Assembly: GCF_000565175.1 (NCBI RefSeq)
Contig: NZ_CP006681.1
Coordinates: 682,001-746,000 of the forward strand
DNA length: 64,000 nucleotides
Direction: 5' to 3'
DNA from: Spiroplasma culicicola AES-1
GTDB taxonomy: Bacteria > Bacillota_I > Bacilli_A > Mycoplasmatales > Mycoplasmataceae
The notes below the pieces were generated by a model, which was given only the letters and a program-made list of their open reading frames with translations, made no database searches and was not told where the DNA came from. Position numbers and translations under genes: made by a program. Below are positions 54,576 through 64,000 of the stretch, in pieces (positions within the stretch are counted from its first letter, which is position 1; the number at the start of each line of letters is the position of its first letter).

Positions 54576-55358
54576 CTATGAATTAGTTTTAATATAACTT
54601 AAAGTCATTTTTGCTTTATTGTAAACTCCTCGTTCTTTTCCTTCTTTAGTTGGAGTTAATCAAAAATCAAGTTTAGTTAATTCATTAACTTCTAAATTTT
54701 CTAAATCTTCTTGTGTAAATAATTCATTTGTTCCATGTTTAAATAAAAATTTTGAAGTTTCAACTGAATTTACGTGTTGAAATGTTGGCAATTCAAAATC
54801 ATTAAGAAAAAAAACAAAAATATCTGAATGAATAGACTTTGCTATACTTTCTATATCATTAACTCCAATTACTACTCTAAACATTTCTTCTCCATTTAAA
54901 AAAGATAAATCCAATGATTCTTGAACAATTTCTGTATAAATTTTCATTTCTCCAAAGAAGCCCTTTGCTTCTCCAGATTGAGAAGCTTTTAAAACAGACT
55001 CAACCAAAATTGTACGAGCTCCTGTTCTTCCAAAAAGATCATCATCATTTAAATCTCTTTGATCTGTGATATTATAAGAACTTACTAATTCAAAATCTGA
55101 TGGATCAGAAAAATGTCCAGCAGAATTAAGTGCATTTGCTGCTTGTCCTGTAATAAATTCTGAAGCAATTGCTCATGCTTTTAGATTTACTGAATAATAT
55201 GGAAATTTTCTAAAAATGTTGTAATGACCATCAGCCACGCTTAAATCAACATTATCACTTACATTGATATTTTCTTGATAACTTGAAATTGAAAGTAATG
55301 GTGTAGTATTGCTTACTCCTAAACCAATTGTTCCAATTAAACTTAATAATTTAATCAT
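54576..55358 (-). CDS. Secreted hypothetical protein, paralogue of 53709-54497
   Basis: 260-aa exported protein, signal MIKLLSLIGTIGLGVSNTTP, no lipobox. Shares the LNDDDLFGRTGAR and LFTQEDLENLE segments and the KG(I/V)Y C-terminal strand with the neighbouring gene. Function unknown. ATG 55358 after GAAAGAAAGGTAAAAAAT; a TTGACA-like -35 lies above the G-rich leader. Confidence 0.75.
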
Positions 55359-55384
55359 ATATTTTTTACCTTTCTTTCATCAAA

Positions 55385-55400
55385 CCCACCCAGCCAACCT
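55385..55400 (-). promoter_or_regulatory. G-rich leader AGGTTGGCTGGGTGGG
   Basis: 27-42 bp upstream of the ATG of 54576-55358, directly before GTTTGATGAAAGAAAGG. Identical to 54523-54538. Confidence 0.55.
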
Positions 55401-55537
55401 TTAAAAATAAATTTTTAATTAATTGTCAAACTTTATTGTTTTATAAATATTTTATAAATTAATTATAACTTTAAAATTTTCCATTATTTATATAATTTAA
55501 TAAAAAAAATTTCTATTTTATGATTATTTTAGATTTT

Positions 55538-55578
55538 CCACACTTATAACTTGCTTTTTTTTTTTTTTTTTATAAAAT
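55538..55578 (+). promoter_or_regulatory. Lipoprotein promoter with T17 spacer (gene 55655-56698)
   Basis: Plus strand: ACACTTATAACTTGC (55540-55554) leading into -35 TTGCTT (55551-55556), T17 (55555-55571), -10 TAAAAT (55573-55578); spacer 16 bp. Leader from here to the ATG is almost the same as that of the minus-strand gene at 15294. Confidence 0.7.
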
Positions 55579-55654
55579 TCCTCATAGGGTTTAATGTAAT
55601 AAAATGGATATTTAAATTTTCTTATGTGTTTTATAGAAAAGGAAAAATTTAAAT

Positions 55655-56698
55655 ATGAAAAAACTTTTAGGATTATTGGGAGCTATGGGAATGGTAGCTT
55701 CAACAAGCTCAGTTGTAATTGCTTGTGGAGATAATGAAGATAAAAAAGAAATTAAATATGAATTAGAATCAAGTTCATTATTAAAAGGACAAACTACTAC
55801 TATTAAAGTAATAGTTGAAGAAGTTGACATTGAAATTAGTGCAACTTCAAAAAATGAAGATATTGTTTCAATTGCCCCATCTTCAACTAAAGAAGGAACA
55901 CAATTAGAATTTACAATAACTGCAAAAAAAGAAGGAACAACTCAAGTTTCATTTACTGCAAATGGTTATAAAACTTTAGAAGTAGAAATTAAAGTTACTA
56001 CAGAAGTTGAAAAAGCATTAAATGATTCAATTGAAGTAATTGAAAATGAAGCTGGTTATAATTCAGAAGCAGATTTACAAACAGCTTTAGATACTAAGTT
56101 TAGTGAATCAAACATTAGTGCAAAAACTGTTAAAGAAGGAACACCAGTAAATGCAAATTCAATTTTAGTAGTTTATACAAAAGATGATACTTCAAGATGA
56201 ATTAAAGAAACAGAACAAAAATATACAATTTCTGTATTCGAAGCTGAAGAAAATGAAACTAAAGCTTTAGTTTGAAAAGAAGAAAATTCAAGTACTGGTG
56301 CAGCAACTGCAAAAATGTTAGAACAAGTTACCCCAATTATTACTACTAATTATGATGAAAATACAATTGAATTAACTGATATAAATGACAGTGTTACTTT
56401 AGAAATTACTTTAAGTGATCCTAACTTAAATGAGCAAGGAGAACTAAAAGGAATACTTGCCTTAGATAAAGATGCAACTGAAGGCGAAAAAGGAATTGAA
56501 ATTGATTTAGAAAAAGCTTTACCAAATGAAGAAGTTGTTAAGGGAACTTATTTAAAAGTTATTTTTTTAGGAATAGAAAATAATATTGTTAAATTAAAAT
56601 TAACTGGAATTAGTTCAACTACAGAAAATAAAACTTTATCAATTGATTATGATGATGCAGCAACTAAAGAATTAACTTATAATGTAAATGTTGCTTAA
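55655..56698 (+). CDS. Lipoprotein with Ig-like N-terminal domain
   Basis: 347-aa lipoprotein, plus strand. Signal MKKLLGLLGAMGMVASTSS and lipobox VIAC are residue-for-residue those of the lipoprotein at 8325-9320, but the exterior part is unrelated: a group 2 Ig-like domain (SSLLKGQTTTIKV ... EGTTQVSFTANGYKTLEVEI, ~35-115), a middle ~75-aa helical unit and a C-terminal beta-rich domain ending ELTYNVNVA. RBS AAAAGGAAAAATTTAAAT. T17 promoter. Function unknown. Confidence 0.83.
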
Positions 56699-56731
56699 TT
56701 TTAATTATTGAAATAACTATATTTTTAATTT

Positions 56732-56765
56732 AAAACCCCCCACACATTACTGTATGGGGGGTTTT
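56732..56765. terminator. GC-rich terminator of lipoprotein gene 55655-56698
   Basis: AAAACCCCCCA and TGGGGGGTTTT form an 11-bp stem with a 12-nt loop, ending in T4 on the plus strand; also usable by the converging GH1 gene. Confidence 0.75.
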
Positions 56766-56886
56766 AAATTTCTATGTTGCTTAAATATAGCTATTTATTT
56801 TATAACTTTTTAATAATATAGTTAATTCAAATTTGTAATCGTTAATTTTAAAATTATAGTAATTATTTACTATTTTAAAGATGTTG

Positions 56887-58333
<1,447 letters not shown>

Positions 58334-58356
<23 letters not shown>

Positions 58357-60853
58357 TTTTTTCCTCCTGTTTTAGTAATTTATTAGTAAAAATTTCTTTA
58401 TGTTTTTCTGTAATTTCATAACCAATGTCTAATGAATGAATTACATTAAAATAATTATTTTTGAAATTATTTATTTTAATTTCATTAGTTTTAGAAACTA
58501 CAATATTAATAATTTCATCAACATTTTCCATATATTTAAATTGAATTTTGTTTAAATTATTAATTGATTCATTTGATAATATCTGACTTTGATAAGCTTT
58601 TTTTTCTAAAATTTCAAGTTTATTTCCTTGAGTTAATTCCTTAAATTTTAAATTCACTTTTTTCATTGCTTCAATTTTATTCAATTCATATAAGTGATTT
58701 GATTTCTCAGCTAGTTTCTCTTTTTGATTATTTAGACCAGAAACTTTTGCATTTAATTTAATTGCATCAGAAATTGACTTTCTTACATTCAATTCATAAA
58801 CTTTAATATTTGGTTTTAATTGTTGATTTAAAATTTCATCTAGCTTACTTAAATTATTACTCAATTCCAATTCAATTTCTTTAAATGATTTTTGTGATAA
58901 CTTAGCAACAGTTTTAATTAATTTTTTATTTAATTTATTAGTTGCTTTAATTTCATTTGGTCTTTCATTAAAGAACAATATGTTTAATAAAATTGAAGTT
59001 CCAATAATTGCTAGTAAGGCAACTGCCCATCCAATATACTGACTAGTTTCTTTTCCTACAGATAAGAATGAAAAGATTCCTTGAGCATTTGGCATAAATC
59101 AATCTCCATTAAACATTCCTGTATAAACTAGTCCTCCAACTGAAGCACCAATACATCCAAGCAAGAAAGGTAATCCATTTCTTAAAGTTGAACCAAATAT
59201 TAATGGTTCTGTAATTCCAAATGTGGCTGCAGGTAAAGCACCTAAAGCAGCACTTCTAGTATTTGCATTTTTAGTTTTAATAGCAATTCCTATAGCTGCC
59301 CCATATTGTCCAAATACCCCAAATACAGGTCCAAATAAAATTGGTACGGAAGTTACTCCATCAAAAGCAGGAATTGCGATTGCATTTCAAACTGCTGCAT
59401 GTGTTCCAGTTAAAACTAAAGGCTGTCATACAAGTGCAAATAAAGCTGTGCTTAGTCCAAATGGAACTCAATTTAATAAACTAATAATATAACCAATTAA
59501 TGCTTCAAATAATCCTAAAATATTTCCCATTATCATAAATGTTAAAGCACATGTTACTAAAACAGATAAAAAGTGTCTAAAAACTATATCAACACTTGTT
59601 GGCATTCAAGTTTTTACTCATTTGTCAAAATAAACATAAACTAAGCCTGCACAGATCATTGGAATTACAGAAGTAGGATAAGGTTTAATTCCTATAACAC
59701 TACTTACGTCTCCAATTTTAATTGTTCACCATTCAAAAACTGGTTGACCAAATAAATATGGTGAAATAATTGTTACCCCAATTAATAGACCAATAACTGT
59801 ATTCCCGTTCAAATATTTAATTGTACAATATATAAAAAATATTCCTATAAAATTGGTTCCAGGATAAGCAATAATGTATAACATTACATTAAATCATGAA
59901 TAATCTGCTATTGAATGTTCAGATAAATTAATTGAAGGAAAAACATTAAATACTTGGTCACTTAACAAAGTATATAATGCTTGTAAAATACTTGCTGCCA
60001 TCATTACTGGCAACATTGGTAAAATTATTCCTTTTACTAAATTTAATACTTCAGTTTTAAATCCATCTCTTTTAATGTTATTAGTTTTAAAACTATCTTT
60101 ATTTGCTAAATAATTATCAAGAGCATCTTTTACTTTATAAACTTCCCCTCCAATAATTATTTGCAATTCATTATCACTTCAATTAGTTCCTTTAACAATT
60201 GATATTTTTTTAATTGCTTCAAGATCAACTTCTTCTTTATTTTTAATTGTAAATCTCAATCTTGTCATACAATTTCGATAAGTTCTATAATTTGTATTTG
60301 TACCCACATATTTATATATTTCTTGGGCAATTGAATCATATTTTCCAATAAACTTAACTGGTTTGTTTTCATCAGTGTTTATATTTTCTTGTGCTGATTC
60401 ATATATTTCAAATAATGGTTCACCTTTTTTAACTGACCCTGTTTTTAAAATTTTTATATCAAATTTATTATCACATTCAAAAACAATAGGAGTTTCAGTT
60501 AAACAATTAGCTTTTTTAATATCTTGCAAATTAACTGAAACTATTTTTGTATTTAAATCTACATTACTATTTTCTTTTTGATGAACTGTAAATGGTTCTC
60601 CATTTAAAGTAACTGTATCAATTCCAATATGCATTAATACTGGATTTTCTAAACCTTTAATTTTAAAGAAATAAGCATGTTTAGTTTCAAAAATTTGTGC
60701 TAATGTTGCATTTTCAACAATTGCATAAAAATCATTTTCTGATGGTGTAAAAGAAATACCTTTTCCCAATAAACCTGCAGAAAAAACACCATCGTTTAAT
60801 TCTTTAATTGGTTTTACAACACCATCACATGGTGCATAGATTTTATAACTCAT
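58334..60853 (-). CDS. PTS beta-glucoside-type EIIABC permease with a long C-terminal tail
   Basis: 839-aa permease, paralogue of 2846-5422. EIIA (1-160; His59 and phospho-acceptor His75 in LMHIGIDT), EIIB (~170-250; Cys195 in NCMTRLRF), EIIC (~260-630; GITEPLIFG), then a ~205-residue helical, coiled-coil-like tail (ATNKLNKKLIKTVAKLSQKS onward) on the cytosolic side. RBS GAAAGGAAAGAAGTTAT. Overlaps the GH1 gene. Preceded by the MerR-type regulator gene and the long AGTACT palindrome. Confidence 0.93.
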
Positions 60854-60911
60854 ATAACTTCTTTCCTTTCATTAATTATTAAATAATTTATTAGTTAATA
60901 AAACAAGAAAT

Positions 60912-60942
60912 AAAAAGTACTAACATTATGTTAGTACTTTTT
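60912..60942. promoter_or_regulatory. 31-nt perfect palindrome with two AGTACT cores (operator O4)
   Basis: AAAAAGTACTAACAT and its exact complement flank a single T. AGTACT cores at 60916 and 60933 are 17 bp apart. The half-site AAAAAGTACT is that of O1-O3 at the other PTS locus. It overlaps the stop of the regulator gene and lies 59-89 bp upstream of the PTS ATG, just above a TTGTTT/TTTAAT promoter candidate. It may double as a terminator. Confidence 0.6.
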
Positions 60943-61650
60943 ATTTGTAATTTTAATAATTCATATTAAAGACATTTCAAAAATTTCATTTGAATAATTA
61001 AATTGAGTTATACGTCGCATTTCCTTAATATACCTAGGTTCATTTGTTAATCATTTAATTCAACATATGAAATATAATGGTGAACGATTTAAAAAATTAT
61101 CATTTAAAAATTCATATAATTCACTAAAATATTTTGAAACCATTTCATAAATTAATTTATTATCATTAAATTCTTTAAAACAACTATAAATATTTTTTCT
61201 TATTTTTTTCAGTTTAATTTTATATTCTTCTTTTTGATATCAAAGATATCTTTTTTCATATAGTTCATACATTACTGTTCTTGCAATCAATTCACTTTTA
61301 AAAAAACCAAAATAACTACGATCATCTAATTTAATTAAATTTTTATCTTTATATATTTCATATTTATTATTAAAAATTTCAAATCATGTTTTATAGCTAT
61401 CTAGAAAATGATCAAAAATAGTAATTAAATTTTGCTTGTTTATATTATCTAAAATAATTTTAATATGCTCTAAATTAAAACCAATTTCAAGCAATAATTT
61501 AATGTGATAAAGTCTTTCAATATCTTGGTCATTCATTAACAAAACATCACTTAAAATTTCAGGGCGCAATATTCCTTTTTCAATATAATGTTTAATTTGC
61601 TTTAATGACGATTGTGTTTTTCTTCTAATTATCTTGCTATTATATTTCAT
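60931..61650 (-). CDS. MerR-type transcriptional regulator (HTH at N-terminus)
   Basis: 239-aa protein. Residues 10-75 match a MerR helix-turn-helix: SSLKQIKHYIEKGILRPE (turn and wing) and DIERLYHIKLLLEIGFNLEH(I)KIIL. The remaining ~160 residues are aromatic-rich and helical with no known ligand domain. It sits directly upstream of the second PTS/GH1 unit and probably controls it. ATG 61650 follows GTGGAGAAAATAT. Confidence 0.75.
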
Positions 61651-61752
61651 ATTTTCTCCACTATTATTGCTAAAAAGTAATTTTTAAAATTATATAATAT
61701 TTTATACAAAATAAATAATAACTCATTTAATTAGATAAAATCTCATTAAATG

Positions 61753-61777
61753 AAAAAACCTTATTAAAAGGTTTTTT
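61753..61777 (-). terminator. Terminator of the EIIC-kinase-SemiSWEET operon
   Basis: AAAAAACCTT and AAGGTTTTTT pair around a 5-nt loop at the SemiSWEET stop codon; a T-run on either strand. Confidence 0.7.
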
Positions 61778-62046
61778 TATTTAACATTATTTGGGATTAA
61801 CTTCATAATTAAAATTATTGATGAAAAAATACATTGAAACATATTTGTAATATATACCTGTGGTTGAGGTATTGGTGTTAAAAAACCATATATTATTCAA
61901 ATTAAAGAAGCAATTATTAAAATTGAAATACTATAATATGAAATATCATTTGTATTTCTTGTTTTTATTACTTTAATAACTTGAGGTATCAAATATACTG
62001 CTGTAAGGACTGTACCTATTCATCCTAATAACTCATATACTTGCAT
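61777..62046 (-). CDS. SemiSWEET/PQ-loop sugar transporter
   Basis: 89-aa protein with three helices: LGWIGTVLTAVYLIPQVIKV (the PQ motif in helix 1), ISYYSISILIIASLIWIIYG (helix 2) and a third at 65-85. Length and PQ motif match bacterial SemiSWEETs, which work as homodimers moving mono- or disaccharides by facilitated diffusion. The ATG overlaps the kinase stop (TAATG). Paired with a PTS EIIC and a sugar kinase, it may export a dephosphorylated or unphosphorylated sugar or import one for the kinase. Confidence 0.85.
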
Positions 62047-62873
62047 TATTTTATAATAACCTCAAATCCTCTTATGATAAATCCACTTGTAAGTAATTTT
62101 CTATAATATTCATTTTTAACCATTCCCCCGAATATATAAATAGTTTTAATTAAATAATTAATTTTTGTTGAATCAATATATTCAAAAAAATATCTTGAAA
62201 TTTTTTCTAATATAATATTGATTTCACTGGTTAAAACAAATTGTTGTTCTAATAATATGTATCTACTAAATTTTAAAAAATTTGGTTTAATTAGATTCCA
62301 ATCAGCATATAATGTTTTAATTTCTTCTATATCTTTGAAACCAAAAAAATCTAAAGTATATTTAATAAATTTACTTTTAAAATTAAATTTTTCTTTTTCA
62401 ATAATTGCCTCTTTAATAAATTCTTTTGCAAACATATATGCTGATCCTTCATCACATATTAAAGGACCAAAACTAGACATAATACGCTTAGATTCATTTA
62501 CTTTTTCAATCATAACAGTACCACTTCCTAGTGAAATTGCTAAATAATTTTCATGCTCACAAAATAGAAATTCTTGAACTTCAATATCAGTTAAGATATG
62601 AATATTTCCAATGTTACATTTTTCTTTAAATATCTCTAATAATTTTTCATATTTTTTAAATTCATGAATTCCTGGAGCACCTAAATAAATATTTTTAATA
62701 TTATGTTCCTTATAATTTTCATTAATTTTAGCTAATTCAGCTAATGATTCATTTGTATTTGTATATAAATTCATACCCTTAAATATTTCTTTACTATAAA
62801 TATTTTTATTAGAATCAATTAAATAGACCTTTGAAGTTGTTGCTCCACCATCAATTAATAAAGTATATTCCAT
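62046..62873 (-). CDS. BadF/BadG-type sugar kinase (N-acetylglucosamine kinase-like)
   Basis: 275-aa ATPase of the BadF/BadG/BcrA/BcrD family. LLIDGGATTSKVYLID is the phosphate-1 motif, LAISLGSGTVMIEK phosphate-2, FGPLICDEGSAYMFAKE is the substrate loop seen in N-acetylglucosamine/glucosamine kinases, and IYIFGGMVKNEYY is the adenosine motif. It would phosphorylate an amino sugar in the cytosol. One nt separates it from the EIIC stop. Confidence 0.84.
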   Translation of the reverse strand: MEYTLLIDGGATTSKVYLIDSNKNIYSKEIFKGMNLYTNTNESLAELAKINENYKEHNIKNIYLGAPGIHEFKKYEKLLEIFKEKCNIGNIHILTDIEVQEFLFCEHENYLAISLGSGTVMIEKVNESKRIMSSFGPLICDEGSAYMFAKEFIKEAIIEKEKFNFKSKFIKYTLDFFGFKDIEEIKTLYADWNLIKPNFLKFSRYILLEQQFVLTSEINIILEKISRYFFEYIDSTKINYLIKTIYIFGGMVKNEYYRKLLTSGFIIRGFEVIIK

Positions 62874-62874
62874 A

Positions 62875-64000
62875 TTATTCTTTTACCTTTTGTAATTTTT
62901 CATGTCTTTTTATTTTTTTAGTTTCAATTTCTTCTAAAGCCATTTTTTTCATATATTCATTTATACTTAATCCTAATTTTTCTGCTTCTTTTGAAATATT
63001 CTTTTGTTCTTCTTTTAAAATTTGTTTATCTCAAACTTTATAAAATGGAAGATAAACTAATGTTGCAATTCCAGTACAGATTAATGCAGTAATAATTGCA
63101 AAAACATTATTACCGCTAGATAAGAATGCTCCAATTGGGGCTGGCAATGATCAAGGTGCAACAGCCACTCAAGAAATATTAAATAGACTAACTAATGCTA
63201 ATGATGCAACAGCACAAATCATTGGTGCAAGCATAAATGGAATAAATAAATAAATATTTAAAACTACTGGAAAACCAAACATCATTGGTTCAGAAATATT
63301 AAATACTCCTGGTACAAAACAAGCTTTTCCCATTGCTTTATTTTGTTTTGATTTAGAAAATAATATTCCACAAATTGCTAATCCTATTGTAGCTCCACTA
63401 CCCCCAATTCATATTGTCCATTGATAATATTGTTCAACAAATACATTTGGTACATCACCAATCATTCCATTATTTCATCATTCACTATTTTCTGCAATTG
63501 CTGGATATCAAATTGGATAAGTAATAATTCCTGTTATTGCACTACCATGAATTCCAAATCATCAAAATAATGAATTAAAGAATATAATCATTATTACTGC
63601 TCCAAAATTATCGTTAACTAATGATGCTAAGGGTTTTAAAATATTATTCATACCACTAATTAAATCAACATTACCAATATATGCTACTAATATAACAAAT
63701 GTAGCATATACTAATGCAGGAATTATAGCTGTAAATGAGTTACTTACAGCTGGTGGTACTCCTTTAGGAAGTCTAATAGTTATTCTATATTTTTTAAAAA
63801 TCCTATATAACTCAAACATTAACATAGAAGTTAACATAGAGACAAATAAACCTTGAGAACCTAAATCTGCTAATGGCAATGATGTACCTCCATTTTCAGC
63901 AAGTTCTGCAGGTTTAACTCATAGAATAAAACCAAGCATTCCCATTATCCCAGACATCAATGGAGCCTCTCCATAATTTTGACCAAGATTTATACCAATT
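62875..64000 (-). CDS. PTS EIIC, lactose/cellobiose (CelB) family; 5' end beyond the window
   Basis: At least 375 residues of a membrane EIIC, open at base 64000. Segments NGGTSLPLADLGSQGLFVS, RLPKGVPPAVSNSF, WWFGIHGS and FNISEPMMFGFPVVLN are characteristic of the Lac/Cel family of PTS permeases. No EIIA or EIIB is fused at the C-terminus, so separate subunits are needed. A basic helical tail of ~40 residues (LKEEQKNISKEAEKLGLS) follows the last helix. With the amino-sugar kinase next door, chitobiose is one possible substrate (inference). Confidence 0.9.

Noticed and set aside
55612..55830. 72-aa minus-strand ORF opposite the lipoprotein signal region
   Set aside because: Antisense shadow; the same shadow appears opposite the lipoprotein start at 15122-15337 because the DNA is nearly identical.

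Overview
The window is very AT-rich DNA from a mollicute that reads UGA as tryptophan. Almost every gene has in-frame TGA codons at conserved Trp positions, so all coordinates below use translation table 4. The MKKLLxLLG lipoproteins with a VIACG lipobox, the beta-glucoside PTS/6-phospho-beta-glucosidase sets, an ETX/MTX2-type toxin and the absence of any cell-wall gene fit an insect- or plant-associated member of the Spiroplasma/Mesoplasma/Entomoplasma group. I cannot name the species from sequence alone. Nearly all genes lie on the minus strand. The exceptions are a two-gene ABC unit (49729-51134) and one lipoprotein (55655-56698).

Layout. (1) 1-8226: a sugar island with a ROK kinase, an RpiR regulator, a beta-glucoside PTS EIIABC with an unusual C-terminal tail, two GH1 6-phospho-beta-glucosidases and an aldo/keto reductase. 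A palindromic AAAAAGTACTTTTT element precedes the kinase, PTS and GH1 genes. (2) 8325-15294: three lipoproteins, two with internal tandem repeats, around an ABC ATPase-permease fusion and a small membrane protein. (3) 15513-19579: a secreted ETX/MTX2-family pore-forming protein, an ABC ATPase/permease pair, a secreted protein and a coiled-coil protein. (4) 19742-28282: metabolic and housekeeping genes (alpha/beta hydrolase, HAD phosphatase, monoamine-oxidase-like flavoprotein with an amino acid permease, EngB GTPase, flavodoxin-fold reductase). (5) 28569-49515: a surface-protein region. It holds two copies of a six-gene operon (lipoprotein, ABC permease with a large extracytoplasmic domain, ATPase with an altered signature, a 40-aa Cys/His protein, a YGN-domain protein, an ~90-aa membrane protein), each ending in a conserved G-rich non-coding element. 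Between and beside them are two ~1000-aa type I membrane proteins and a ~1000-aa protein that joins the YGN domain to seven Ig-like repeats. (6) 49729-56698: an ABC unit with a frameshift in Walker A, a coiled-coil paralogue, three secreted proteins with a conserved G-rich leader, and a lipoprotein. (7) 56887-64000: a second PTS/GH1 set with a MerR-type regulator, then a lactose/cellobiose-type EIIC, a BadF/NagK-type sugar kinase and a SemiSWEET protein.

Main points. Six lipoprotein promoters place a T16-T18 run between TTGCTT and a TAAAAT-like -10, which predicts switching by spacer-length change. The duplicated lipoprotein/ABC/YGN cassette looks like an uncharacterised envelope system. A GG-GG-GGG-GGG leader marks a family of secreted proteins that includes the toxin-like one. 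A two-site AGTACT operator links both PTS loci.
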